From positions 186,001 to 250,000 of the forward strand of contig NZ_JBNPXF010000001.1 in assembly GCF_050433445.1 (NCBI RefSeq): a stretch of 64,000 nt of DNA, in the 5' to 3' direction. This document shows, piece after piece, positions 47,805 through 57,163 of the stretch. Both the position numbers and the translations under genes were made by a program. The stretch's first letter is position 1. Every line of letters starts with the position of its first letter. The DNA comes from Kroppenstedtia sanguinis. GTDB taxonomy: Bacteria; Bacillota; Bacilli; Thermoactinomycetales; DSM-45169. The notes below the pieces were generated by a model that saw nothing but the letters and a program-made list of their open reading frames with translations, was not told where the DNA came from and did no database searches.

Positions 47805-49034
47805 TTGTTCTTTCATCGGTTGAAACCAGTTTTATTCGACCGGCGGGGTTCTTCAACAATTGAATATGTAATAATTCTGGCCGCTGGTGCGATCCTGGCC
47901 ATGATTCTTACAGCAACAGTGGAAAGCACGGAAATCCAGAACTCTCTCAAGGAAAAAATCGAATGTGTGATTACACAAGAATGCCATGAAACTCACACCG
48001 CCTCCGATGAAACAGGGAGTTCACCGGAAACCGGAAAGCCCTTTGATGTATCCAAACAGAAGCCGTCTAAGGAGGAAGGCTTCTTTGACATGCTGAAACG
48101 AAAAGCCAACGATGCCTGGGAGGGTACTAAGGAGATCGCTTCCGACACCTGGGATGGAATCCAATTCGGTGCCGAAGCGGCCTGGGAGTGGACCAAGGAT
48201 CACAAGGAAGAGATTGCTGTCGGTTTGACCGTGGCAGCAGGGGTGGGACTGTTGTTTGTTCCAGGTGGTCAGGCATTCGGGGCTGGGATCCTGATCGGTT
48301 CCGCCGTGGGTGGTGGAATTTCTGCCATACAGGGGAATGATCTGAAGACGATCATGGCAGATGCCGCCATAGGGGGAGCAGCCGGTGCAGTAGGCGGCGG
48401 TGTAGCGGGTGGCGTTGCCAGAGGTACCGGGCGATATATAGGTCAAAAGGCTACACAGTTGTTCGGTAACGCTACCGGGGGATCCGCCGGGAGTCTGGCG
48501 GACGATCTTCTCAGGGGCAAAAAGTTTAATTGGAGAAACGCTGCGGTAGCCGCATTCCTGGCGGCTGGGGTTACCCATGGTGTCCAAGCGGCGAAACAAG
48601 CGGCCCCAGTGTTTGGTATTACGCCGAAGGCGGAGCAGGTGGCGGGCCAACAACTTGCGAAACATGCCGACGAAATTGGAGACTACGGGAAAGTAGGCGG
48701 ACACCACATCCATGCTAAAGCCGCTTTTAAGGGAGATTTTAATTATGATCCAAAAAAAGGTTACAGTATTAGTCAGAAGTTTATGCGTGAAAACGGCTGG
48801 AGTCATCAGAAAATGACCAATAAACAGCGCGAACTATTCAAGGAATTAGCGAATAGCGGCAGACCTAACACACTGGTAGAGCATAACCGGATAGCTGTAG
48901 AAGCGCTGGTGGAAGGCGGTGCACCGCGCGACGTGGCGAGGAAACTGGTAGCGGAATCCACTAAGCGACTTCGTAAAGACGGGGTGCGAAAGCCGTCCAG
49001 GATACCGTGGCAGACTAAAAAGACAGAAAAATAA
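47805..49034 (+). CDS. Polymorphic toxin with prepilin-like N-terminus and C-terminal nuclease-like domain
   Basis: 409 aa. Residues 10-40 (RRGSSTIEYVIILAAGAILA) form a prepilin/Flp-TadE-type signal: basic residues, Gly, Glu at +5 and a hydrophobic helix. Next come a charged linker (about 55-150), a glycine/alanine-rich hydrophobic region (about 145-275, e.g. GGAAGAVGGGVAGGVARG) resembling the translocation segments of polymorphic toxins, and a basic C-terminal domain (about 300-409) with GGHHIHAKAAFKGD, SISQKFMRENGWSHQ and RKPSRIPW. The His-rich start suggests an HNH-like or other metal-dependent nuclease. TTG start with AAAAAGGAG about 11 bases upstream. The adjacent 126-aa gene is the likely immunity protein. 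Confidence 0.75.
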   Translation: MFFHRLKPVLFDRRGSSTIEYVIILAAGAILAMILTATVESTEIQNSLKEKIECVITQECHETHTASDETGSSPETGKPFDVSKQKPSKEEGFFDMLKRKANDAWEGTKEIASDTWDGIQFGAEAAWEWTKDHKEEIAVGLTVAAGVGLLFVPGGQAFGAGILIGSAVGGGISAIQGNDLKTIMADAAIGGAAGAVGGGVAGGVARGTGRYIGQKATQLFGNATGGSAGSLADDLLRGKKFNWRNAAVAAFLAAGVTHGVQAAKQAAPVFGITPKAEQVAGQQLAKHADEIGDYGKVGGHHIHAKAAFKGDFNYDPKKGYSISQKFMRENGWSHQKMTNKQRELFKELANSGRPNTLVEHNRIAVEALVEGGAPRDVARKLVAESTKRLRKDGVRKPSRIPWQTKKTEK

Positions 49035-49047
49035 GGAGTGACAACGC

Positions 49048-49428
49048 ATGGAGGAACAGGCTCTAGACAAGTTTGGGAAAATGCTAATGGAAAAGGTTAG
49101 GGACATGTCGATAGGAGAGTGGGACGATGTAGTAAGCGGAAAGATGAAAGCGCCAGTACTAGTGGAACTATACGAAGAACTGGCCTCGTCCTTTGACAAA
49201 GAGCAGTTAAATATCCTTAGCAACCTGATACCGCAGATCGTGGACACGACCTTACACTATACGTTAGCGTGCTTGGAGGAAGAAAAGGATGACGTTAAAG
49301 TTTCTGTACAGGTAGATCAGGGAACGGTAGATGACCTGGTGGAAGCCAGCGACGGTTTAGCCGGGGAACTTTACACAGAAGACGGATGGATTGCGCGTTT
49401 TAGTAAGGAAAGGCACTATCCATCTTGA
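49048..49428 (+). CDS. Probable immunity protein of the adjacent toxin
   Basis: 126 aa, acidic, all-helical appearance (DKFGKMLMEKVRDMSIGEWD; LNILSNLIPQIVDTTLHYTL; EEEKDDVKVSVQVDQG). It starts 13 bp after the toxin stop with AAGGAG before ATG. I do not recognise a named family. The acidic charge and its position directly behind a basic toxin domain are what is expected of a cytosolic inhibitor that binds the nuclease. Similar A/T-richer codon use to the toxin's C-terminal end. Confidence 0.7.
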   Translation: MEEQALDKFGKMLMEKVRDMSIGEWDDVVSGKMKAPVLVELYEELASSFDKEQLNILSNLIPQIVDTTLHYTLACLEEEKDDVKVSVQVDQGTVDDLVEASDGLAGELYTEDGWIARFSKERHYPS

Positions 49429-50142
49429 AAATAGGGCTGACACTGGAAGTACCCAAAGTGATCTTTACGGCCTGATTGGGCTTGAAGAAATGTTAGGACC
49501 AGGGGTGAAACCGACGGGAAGCAGCTCTTGACGGAGGGAGATCACGATTTTGAATCCCACGATGACGAAAGGGTGGATGAGTAGGTGATTATTATGGATA
49601 GCAATCGGATTTTACAACAGGTCTGGGCCACGGAGGAATCGTGTATCCGGGCTGACTTGTAACAGGACCTCTGCTGTCTCCGTCCTTGACACGAAATCAT
49701 TTTCTTTTTATACATGGGCTTGTCCCCGTCGGGTCAAAAGAGTATGCTTGAACAGGTGATAGATGCTTTTGGGTTACTCTGTGCAAAAAGCGGAGAGCCA
49801 AAGTGTGTCTGCAAAGGGAGGGACAGGGAGAGGACCAAAATCAGAGAAAACTTTGGATGGGATAGGTCATGTCGGAACCCGACGTAAAATCACAAAGGAG
49901 CCGGATCCTCTGGTTTCGGGCAACAGCAGGATTCGTAGGGGCCAAAAAACGCTCCCATACGGATTTTACCGTGTGGAACCACCGAGATATAATGAAGGCG
50001 AGGATCCACGGCGACGGAATGGGTGGGTTCTGGCCTCTTGAGCGTGATTTGGGAAGCGGGTAAGAAATATCTTGGGTAACCTAATGTTAAATGGAACGCC
50101 GTCGGTGGAAACTAATCATAAAAGCAGTTGGAGGTAAAGTGG
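49429..50142. other. Gene-poor stretch upstream of odhA with direct repeat and promoter
   Basis: Contains the right copy of the direct repeat (49648-49698), a 22-codon frame (MDSNRILQQVWATEES..., 49594-49662) ending inside it, and an excellent sigma-A promoter TTGACA (49686-49691), 17 bp, TATACA (49709-49714). Between this promoter and odhA are about 430 bp with only unconvincing frames (for example 49869-50063). They may be gene debris or a long untranslated leader. Confidence 0.55.
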
Positions 50143-53016
50143 ATGTCAACAGGGAAATCCGGAAGGGAAACGCCATGGCAGGGAGTCCACAGCCTCAACC
50201 TGGCCTATTTTCTGGATCAGTATGACCTTTACAGCGAAGATCCGGAGTCCGTGGACCCCTCCATTCGAGAGCTGTTTGATCAATGGGGGGCTCCGCCGGA
50301 AACGACGGGGGCCGATGGGGCGCTAGAGCCCACTGATACTGCCCCGGTCTCCGGGCTGGATCTGAAAAAGGTGGTAGCTGCAGAGAAATTTGCACAACAT
50401 ATCCGCATCTCCGGCCATCTGGACGCCAAGTTGGATCCCCTCAAGATGGAGGAGACGGATGAAACCCCGCATCTGGACCCGGCGAAGTTCGGGTTGACCG
50501 AGGCGGATTTAAGATCGCTTCCCGCTCACCTAATGTGGGCGGAGGATTCAGAGGATGTTCGTACGGGGCTGGATGTTTACAAGCGGTTGCGTCAGGTTTA
50601 CACCCAGTCCCTTGCCTTCGAATTTACCCATGTACACAGTCCTCAAGAGCGGCAGTGGCTGTTTCATGCGGTGGAATCCAAAGAATTTTCTAGAAAACTG
50701 TCCAATGAGAAGAAACAGGAAGTTCTCGGCCGCCTGATCCAAGTGGACGCCTTTGAAAAATTCCTGCATCGCACGTTTGTCGGTCAGAAACGCTTCTCTA
50801 TCGAGGGTGTAGACATGATGGTGCCGATGCTGGATCAAATCATTCACTATAGCGTTCACGGCGGTGTGGAGGACGTGATGATCGGAATGGCGCACCGGGG
50901 CCGGCTCAACGTGTTAGCTCACGTACTGGGTAAACCCTATGAGGCCATTTTCTCCGAGTTCCATCATGCACCCAACAAAGAACTGGTCCCTTCAGAAGGT
51001 TCCATGGGAATAAACTATGGTTGGACAGGAGATGTGAAGTATCATCTAGGTGGCAACCGGGAAGTGGACCCGGAAGATCCCAAACCGACCCATCTGACCT
51101 TGGCTAATAACCCGAGCCATCTGGAATTCGTCAATCCCGTCATCGAAGGATACGCCCGTGCCGCCCAGGATGATCGCAGTCAAGCCGGATACCCGGTGCA
51201 GGATGTGAGCAAAGCTCTGGCGATCCTGATCCATGGGGATGCCGCCTTCCCGGGGGAAGGGATTGTGGCGGAGACCCTCAATCTAAGCCGTCTGCGCGGG
51301 TATAACACCGGGGGGACGATCCATATCATTGCCAACAACCAGTTGGGCTTTACTACCCATTCCTTGGATTCCCGCTCCACCACCTACGCCAGCGACCTGG
51401 CCAAAGGTTTTGAGATCCCGGTGGTCCATGTGAATGCGGATGATCCAGAGGCTTGCTTGGCAGCAGTCCGCCTGGCTTTTGAATATCGGAGGAAGTTCGG
51501 GAAGGATTTCCTGATCGATCTCATCGGGTACCGCCGTTTCGGGCACAATGAGATGGATGATCCAGTGGCCACCCAACCCCGAATGTACGATAAAGTTCAT
51601 CGTCATCCCACCCTCCGCACCCTCTATGCGGATCGACTGAAGGCAGAAGGTGTGATTTCAGATGAGGAGATCCAGAGCAAGGAAAAAGAGATCCAGGAAC
51701 AACTGTCCAAAGCCTACCAAAAGGTGAAGGATGTTCGGGAAAAAGAACCGGAGGAAACGGATTCCCCACATGAGAAGATTCCGGGTCCGCTGCCTGATGT
51801 GGATACCGGCGTTTCCATGACCACCCTGCGTGAGATCAACCAGGATCTCCTGAAGTGGCCGGATGGATTTAAAGTCTATCCCAAACTGGAAAAGGTACTG
51901 CAGCGGCGGGCCGCCACTCTGGAAGAAGACAACCAAGTAGACTGGGCATTGGCAGAGACCCTCGCTTTCGCCACGATTCTGAAGGATGGAACCGGGATTC
52001 GGTTTACCGGCCAGGATACAGAACGGGGCACTTTTGCTCACCGTCACTTGGTTCTGCACGACCCTGAGACGGGGGAGACCCATTGTCCCTTGCATACGAT
52101 TCCACAAGCTCAAGCCGCCTTCGGGATTTACAACAGTCCGCTCTCGGAAGCATCGGTCTTGGGTTTTGAATACGGATACAATGTTTTCAATCCCGATGCC
52201 TTGGTGATCTGGGAAGCCCAGTTCGGGGATTTCGCCAATACCGCCCAGGTGATCTTTGATCAGTTTCTCTCTGCCGGCCGAGCCAAATGGGCCCAGACAT
52301 CCAGTCTGGTGATGTTGTTGCCGCACGCCTATGAAGGCCAAGGACCGGAACACTCCAGCGCACGCTTGGAACGGTTCCTACAGATGGCAGCGGAAAACAA
52401 CTGGGTGGTGGCCAATGTCACCAGCGCAGCCCAGTATTTCCACCTCTTGCGCCGTCAGGCGGTCATCATCGGAACCAACGAGGCACGGCCGCTGATCCTG
52501 ATGACACCGAAGAGTCTGCTGCGCAACAAACGGACCCTTTCCCCCAGTTCCGTGTTTGAAAAGGGCCGTTTCCACCCGGTCTTAGAAGAGCGGCTGACCG
52601 GCAAGCGTTCGCAGACTGTGAAACGTCTGATCCTTGCCAGCGGGAAAGTGGCTGTCGATTTGGAAACCAAATTGGAAGAGATGGAGAAAAAACCGGAATG
52701 GGTTCATATCCTGCGGGTGGAACAACTCTATCCCTTCCCCAAAGATGAGATCCGTTCGGTCCTCAGCCGGATGAAAAATCTGCAAGAAGTGGTCTGGTTG
52801 CAGGAGGAACCGAAAAACATGGGTTCCTGGAGCTATATGGAGCCCCGGATTCGGGATACCGTATCTGAGGTAAAAATCCGCTATATCGGACGTCCCGAGC
52901 GATCCAGCACGGCAGTGGGTCAACCCGATGTCCATGATGCAGAACAAGAACGCATATTGACTGAAGCACTCAATCCGGAAACCCTGGATATTGAAACGAA
53001 ATCGGGAGGTAATTAA
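50143..53016 (+). CDS. odhA: 2-oxoglutarate dehydrogenase E1 component
   Basis: 957 aa thiamine-diphosphate enzyme of the TCA cycle, decarboxylating 2-oxoglutarate and passing succinyl to OdhB. The N-terminal helix LNLAYFLDQYDLYSEDPESV binds E2. HRGRLNVLAHVLGKP, the ThDP motif GDAAFPGEGIVAETLNLS with NNQLGFTT, and the C-terminal LPHAYEGQGPEHSSARLERF are present. ATG 50143 has GGAGG eight bases upstream. Length normal for Firmicutes. odhB follows after 2 bp. Confidence 0.97.
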   Translation: MSTGKSGRETPWQGVHSLNLAYFLDQYDLYSEDPESVDPSIRELFDQWGAPPETTGADGALEPTDTAPVSGLDLKKVVAAEKFAQHIRISGHLDAKLDPLKMEETDETPHLDPAKFGLTEADLRSLPAHLMWAEDSEDVRTGLDVYKRLRQVYTQSLAFEFTHVHSPQERQWLFHAVESKEFSRKLSNEKKQEVLGRLIQVDAFEKFLHRTFVGQKRFSIEGVDMMVPMLDQIIHYSVHGGVEDVMIGMAHRGRLNVLAHVLGKPYEAIFSEFHHAPNKELVPSEGSMGINYGWTGDVKYHLGGNREVDPEDPKPTHLTLANNPSHLEFVNPVIEGYARAAQDDRSQAGYPVQDVSKALAILIHGDAAFPGEGIVAETLNLSRLRGYNTGGTIHIIANNQLGFTTHSLDSRSTTYASDLAKGFEIPVVHVNADDPEACLAAVRLAFEYRRKFGKDFLIDLIGYRRFGHNEMDDPVATQPRMYDKVHRHPTLRTLYADRLKAEGVISDEEIQSKEKEIQEQLSKAYQKVKDVREKEPEETDSPHEKIPGPLPDVDTGVSMTTLREINQDLLKWPDGFKVYPKLEKVLQRRAATLEEDNQVDWALAETLAFATILKDGTGIRFTGQDTERGTFAHRHLVLHDPETGETHCPLHTIPQAQAAFGIYNSPLSEASVLGFEYGYNVFNPDALVIWEAQFGDFANTAQVIFDQFLSAGRAKWAQTSSLVMLLPHAYEGQGPEHSSARLERFLQMAAENNWVVANVTSAAQYFHLLRRQAVIIGTNEARPLILMTPKSLLRNKRTLSPSSVFEKGRFHPVLEERLTGKRSQTVKRLILASGKVAVDLETKLEEMEKKPEWVHILRVEQLYPFPKDEIRSVLSRMKNLQEVVWLQEEPKNMGSWSYMEPRIRDTVSEVKIRYIGRPERSSTAVGQPDVHDAEQERILTEALNPETLDIETKSGGN

Positions 53017-53018
53017 AG

Positions 53019-54266
53019 ATGCCTGAAGTCAAAGTTCCCGAGCTGGCCGAATCGATCACGGAAGGAACGATCTCCGACTGGCTAGTGAGCGAAGGGGATC
53101 AGGTGAACGAGGGGGATGTTCTCCTCGAGTTGGAAACCGATAAGGTGAACGTGGAGATTCATGCGGAGCACAGCGGAACGCTGCAAAATATCCGGAAGCA
53201 TGCGGGAGACGTCGTGGAGGTGGGCGAGGTGATCGCCCAGATCGGGGAAGGGGGGGCCGCCGCAACTCCGCAAGCTACCACTCCTCCATCGGAGCAAAAA
53301 GAGGCGGCACCGGTCAAGGAAGAAACCCCAGCAACTGAAGATGTGAAGGAAGCTCCCGACGGGGAGGAGGACATCACCGCCTCCCCCGCCGCCCGCAAGT
53401 TAGCCCGTGAACAGGGGATTGACCTGCGCCGGGTGCGTTCGTCGGATCCCATGGGCCGGGTCACTATGGATGATGTGAAAGCTCATAAGTCACAACCTTC
53501 CACCCCACCGGCACCGGCGGAGAAAAAACAAGCACCAGCTCCGGCACCAGCTGTCGATCCCACCAAACCGGTGGAAAGGGTTCCGATGACCCGTCGTCGC
53601 CAGACCATTGCGAAACGCCTGGTTCAGGCGCAACAGACAGCGGCCATGCTGACTACCTTCAATGAAGTGGACATGAGTGCAGTGATGGAGATCCGCAAGC
53701 GGCGCAAGGAAGCCTTTAAGGAAGAGCATGACGTCAGCCTCGGATTCATGTCTTTCTTCACCAAAGCCGTGGTTGGCGCGCTGAAGGCTTACCCGGCTCT
53801 CAATGCGGAAATCGACGGGACCGATGTGCTGTACAAGAAGTTCTACGATATCGGGATCGCCGTCGCTACGGACAACGGGCTGGTCGTACCAGTAGTTCGG
53901 GATGCCGACCGCAGTTCCTTCGCCGACATTGAACGGGACATCAGTGATTTGGCTAAAAAAGCCCGCAACAACAAGCTGTCCCTCGCCGATCTGCAAGGGG
54001 GCACCTTCACCATCACCAACGGGGGTGTCTTTGGATCGTTGCTGTCCACCCCGATCTTAAACGCACCCCAAGTGGGAATTCTGGGGATGCACACCATCCA
54101 GAAGCGGCCGGTCACGGTAGACGGAGACCGCTTGGAACATCGCCCGATGATGTACATCGCCCTTTCCTACGATCACCGTCTGGTCGACGGCAAAGAAGCC
54201 GTCGGGTTCTTGGTCACCATCAAGAAACTGTTGGAGGATCCGGAACTGTTGATGTTGGAAGGATAA
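53019..54266 (+). CDS. odhB: 2-oxoglutarate dehydrogenase E2, dihydrolipoyl succinyltransferase
   Basis: 415 aa. The lipoyl domain has Lys in ETDKVNVEI (about residue 43), then an Ala/Pro/Glu-rich hinge, an E3/E1-binding domain (SPAARKLAREQGIDL, DPMGRVTMDDV; about 125-160), a second hinge, and a catalytic domain with SYDHRLVDGKEAVGFL (His, Asp). AGGAGGTAATT-type site before ATG (GGGAGG). The E3 gene is not adjacent, as in Bacillus. Confidence 0.97.
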   Translation: MPEVKVPELAESITEGTISDWLVSEGDQVNEGDVLLELETDKVNVEIHAEHSGTLQNIRKHAGDVVEVGEVIAQIGEGGAAATPQATTPPSEQKEAAPVKEETPATEDVKEAPDGEEDITASPAARKLAREQGIDLRRVRSSDPMGRVTMDDVKAHKSQPSTPPAPAEKKQAPAPAPAVDPTKPVERVPMTRRRQTIAKRLVQAQQTAAMLTTFNEVDMSAVMEIRKRRKEAFKEEHDVSLGFMSFFTKAVVGALKAYPALNAEIDGTDVLYKKFYDIGIAVATDNGLVVPVVRDADRSSFADIERDISDLAKKARNNKLSLADLQGGTFTITNGGVFGSLLSTPILNAPQVGILGMHTIQKRPVTVDGDRLEHRPMMYIALSYDHRLVDGKEAVGFLVTIKKLLEDPELLMLEG

Positions 54267-54286
54267 TTATTCAGATACACCGATGT

Positions 54287-54315
54287 AGCCGGTCCCTTGG
54301 GGGCCGGCTGTTTTT
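54287..54315 (+). terminator. odhAB terminator
   Basis: AGCCGGTCCC TTGG GGGCCGGCT hairpin followed by five T. Confidence 0.9.
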
Positions 54316-54520
54316 ATGCAATCAGCTGAGGTGTGGACACGCCGTTCTTGCGAATTTCATTCACGCTAGGGGAAGCATGTGGAATACGAGGGGAACCTTC
54401 CTTCATGTATTGACTGTTCATCACCTGTAGGAGTGTGTGGTAATATCATGATGGACCCTGGAAAATGTTTGTCATGAGCATCCATTCTTGCAAACTTCCC
54501 AATGGACGAGGAGGAGAATT

Positions 54521-55204
54521 GTGGGTATTCTAAGCCGATTTAAAGATATCATGTCGAGCAATGTCCATGCCCTCTTGGACAAAGCGGAGGATCCAGAGAA
54601 GATGGTGGATCAATACATCCGGAATCTAAACAGTGATCTGGGAAAAGTGAAGTCTGAAACGGCCACGGTGATGGCAGAAGAACGAAGGGCGAAAAGGGCG
54701 TTAGAGGAATGCAAAGCAGACATTGACAAAATGCAGAATTACGCAATCAAGGCCCTGGAAGCCGGCAATGAAGAGGATGCGAGAAAATTCCTGGCGCGCA
54801 AGGGAGAGCTGGCTTCCAAAGAAACCGAATACCAACAAGCATTTGATCTGGCTTCTTCCAACGCCCTGCAAATGAGACAAATGCATGATAAGTTGGTCTC
54901 AGATATCCAGGAGTTGGAGTCGCGAAGAGCCATGATCAAGAGCAAGATGGCAGTAGCCAAGACACAACAACGGCTCAACCAGATCGGTTCATCCGTCCAA
55001 GGTGCCAATCAGTCTATTTCCGCCTTTGAAAGAATGGAAGAAAAGGTGAACCAGTCACTAGATGAAGCCCAGGCGATGTCCGAACTGAACGCGGGCCCCA
55101 AGGACGAAATCAAGGATTTAACCGCCAAATACGATGGCAGTGATGTCGGTGTGGATCAGGAACTGGAGGCGCTAAAAGCGCAATTGAAAAACAAAGAGCA
55201 ATGA
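54521..55204 (+). CDS. pspA: PspA/IM30-family envelope stress protein
   Basis: 227 aa from GTG 54521 (GAGGAGGAG directly upstream). Nearly all coiled coil: an N-terminal amphipathic start GILSRFKDIMSSNVHALLDK, then long helices with ERRAKRALEECKADIDKMQ and ELESRRAMIKSKMAVAKTQ. It oligomerises on stressed membranes, an ESCRT-III relative. It heads the pspA-ydjG-ydjH-ydjI operon, sigma-W dependent in Bacillus subtilis; a sigma-W promoter was not identified here. Confidence 0.92.
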   Translation: MGILSRFKDIMSSNVHALLDKAEDPEKMVDQYIRNLNSDLGKVKSETATVMAEERRAKRALEECKADIDKMQNYAIKALEAGNEEDARKFLARKGELASKETEYQQAFDLASSNALQMRQMHDKLVSDIQELESRRAMIKSKMAVAKTQQRLNQIGSSVQGANQSISAFERMEEKVNQSLDEAQAMSELNAGPKDEIKDLTAKYDGSDVGVDQELEALKAQLKNKEQ

Positions 55205-55336
55205 CCTGCGAAATGCGGTAAAACATACGGGATGACCGCGGTCCGCTGGGTGTCTTCATCACCGATCGGGTACCAGGTTCATCCCCCGATTTTCGTCTGA
55301 AGCGTTTCCAGAGATCAACGAAAGGTGAGCGCGATT

Positions 55337-56365
55337 GTGGTTATTCAATATAAATGTCCCAACTGCGGCGACGACATGGGGTTTGACAGTGAATCGGGCA
55401 TGCTCTCCTGTCCAAGTTGCGAAAGACAGGATCCGATCGAAAGCTTTCCTGAAGAGAACATGCAATCCTTTTTTTCAGAAGATGAAGCCAAAGAATATCA
55501 TTGCAACAATTGTGGAGCCGTCATCCTGACAGAAGCGGAAACCACTGCCACCACTTGCGGTTTTTGCGGAGCCGGGGTGGTGCTTGGTGACCGGCTGTCC
55601 GGAAAGTTGGCTCCGGCAAAAGTGATCCCCTTTACCATCAGCAAAGAAGAGGCGATGCAGGCTTTTCGCAAATGGTGCAAAAACGGTCGTCTGACTCCCA
55701 AGGGATTTATGAATGCAGATCGAATCAAAGGCATCACAGGCATCTACGTCCCTTTCTGGTTGTATGACTTAAACAGCAGGGCCCAAGTGAAGGCGGTGGG
55801 CACTAAAGTGAGGGAGTATTCCCAGGGTGATTACATAGTGACCGAGACGAAGTATTATGATGTGTACCGAGACATCGACCTTCATTATGTGAAAGTGCCC
55901 GTGGATGCTTCGGAAAAGATGAACGACGAGCTGATGGATCGACTGGAGCCCTATGAATACAGCCTGTTGAAAAAATTCAAAACACCCTATCTGGCGGGCT
56001 ATATTGCAGAAAAATACAATTATGATGATCAGGAACTTCTCCCCCGTGTAAAACAAAAGATCAATGAATTTACGGACAACTATATCCGTTCTACCGTTTC
56101 TGGTTACTCCAGCGTCCGTTATGAAAACAAACAGATCGACACTCGTAAAGAACAAGCGGATTATGTTTTGCTTCCCGTATGGATGGTTTATTACGATTAT
56201 GAGAAAGTCGAACACACATTTGCTATGAATGGACAGACGGGCAAGGTGGTGGGCCGGCCCCCGATCAGCGTGGGGAAGGTGGCCACCTGGTTTGGCGGGA
56301 TTGCAGGTACCGTGTTTATCACACTCCGACTGATTTCCTGGATGATTGTAGGTGAGTTGTGGTGA
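55337..56365 (+). CDS. ydjG: YdjG-like zinc-ribbon membrane protein
   Basis: 342 aa (346 if GTG 55325 is used; AAAGGTGAG favours 55337). Two N-terminal zinc ribbons: CPNCGDDMGFD with CPSCE, and CNNCGAVILTEAE with CGFCGAG. A large soluble part (FWLYDLNSRAQVKAVGTKVR; DYVLLPVWMVYYDY) and one C-terminal membrane helix follow. In Bacillus YdjG and YdjH form a membrane complex that recruits PspA and YdjI. It overlaps ydjH by 7 nt. Confidence 0.88.
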   Translation: MVIQYKCPNCGDDMGFDSESGMLSCPSCERQDPIESFPEENMQSFFSEDEAKEYHCNNCGAVILTEAETTATTCGFCGAGVVLGDRLSGKLAPAKVIPFTISKEEAMQAFRKWCKNGRLTPKGFMNADRIKGITGIYVPFWLYDLNSRAQVKAVGTKVREYSQGDYIVTETKYYDVYRDIDLHYVKVPVDASEKMNDELMDRLEPYEYSLLKKFKTPYLAGYIAEKYNYDDQELLPRVKQKINEFTDNYIRSTVSGYSSVRYENKQIDTRKEQADYVLLPVWMVYYDYEKVEHTFAMNGQTGKVVGRPPISVGKVATWFGGIAGTVFITLRLISWMIVGELW

Positions 56366-57153
56366 GAGGAAAAGCGGGGATCTCCTTTGTGCTCTCTTTG
56401 ATGATCTTATTGCTGGCTTTTCCCTTGGTGACCCAGGATGTTGCCTTTGCCGACGGCAAACCCAAGATCTATGACTACGCCGGTCTGCTGACGGACAAAG
56501 AAAAAAAAGAGCTGGAAACCTTGGCTACTCAATACGGAACCGAGCGAAAAACGGACTTGATCATCTTAACCACGGATGACACCCAAGGAAAAGACATCGA
56601 GAAGTATATGCAGGACTTCTACGACGAAAAAGCGTTGGGATATGATCGGCCCCATGGGAATTGTGCGATCCTGACAATTAACGTGCAAAACCCAGAGAAT
56701 CGGGAACTCTATCTGGCTGGATTCTATGAGGCGGAAAAATATCTGGATAACAGCAGACTGGATCGCATCCGTGATCAAATCACTCCGGACCTGAAAAAAG
56801 ATCAATACTATGATGCCTTCCATACCTTTATCGAAACTTCCCATCGCTACATGGGGATCCGACCGGGGGTGGACCCGGACAGTATCTGGTTCAATGGTTG
56901 GTTTCAACTCCTCGCTGCCTGTGTTGTCGGGGGGATCATTGTCGGTGTGATGGCTTACAACTCTGGTGGCCGAGTGACGATAAACGAAAGGACGTACCAG
57001 GACACCGGGAGATCGCGAGTGCTCCAGCAAAGGGATCAATATCTCAGAACCTCGGTTACCAAGCGCAGGAAACCAACCAACAACAAAAGCCATGGAGGAG
57101 GCGGTACCACCGGCGGTGGCCACTCCCACAGCGGCAGCCGAGGGAGCTTTTAG
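56359..57153 (+). CDS. ydjH: YdjH-like TPM-domain membrane protein
   Basis: 264 aa. Signal peptide (FVLSLMILLLAFPLVT, cleavage near FADG), TPM domain (about 35-180: KIYDYAGLLTDKEKKELETL, DLIILTTDDTQGKDIEKY), a membrane helix (LLAACVVGGIIVGVMAY) and a Gly/Ser/His tail ending GSRGSF. It partners YdjG in envelope stress. Eleven bp after its stop a type A MITE begins, separating it from ydjI. Confidence 0.9.
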   Translation: MVRGKAGISFVLSLMILLLAFPLVTQDVAFADGKPKIYDYAGLLTDKEKKELETLATQYGTERKTDLIILTTDDTQGKDIEKYMQDFYDEKALGYDRPHGNCAILTINVQNPENRELYLAGFYEAEKYLDNSRLDRIRDQITPDLKKDQYYDAFHTFIETSHRYMGIRPGVDPDSIWFNGWFQLLAACVVGGIIVGVMAYNSGGRVTINERTYQDTGRSRVLQQRDQYLRTSVTKRRKPTNNKSHGGGGTTGGGHSHSGSRGSF

Positions 57154-57163
57154 GAATTGTCTA

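Noticed and set aside
48021..48806. 261-codon frame antisense to the toxin gene
   Set aside because: No ribosome binding site or recognisable domain; the plus-strand frame explains the region.
54400..54450. TTGACT and TAATAT as pspA promoter
   Set aside because: Spacing of about 25 bp is too long for a sigma-A promoter, and no sigma-W motif could be confirmed.
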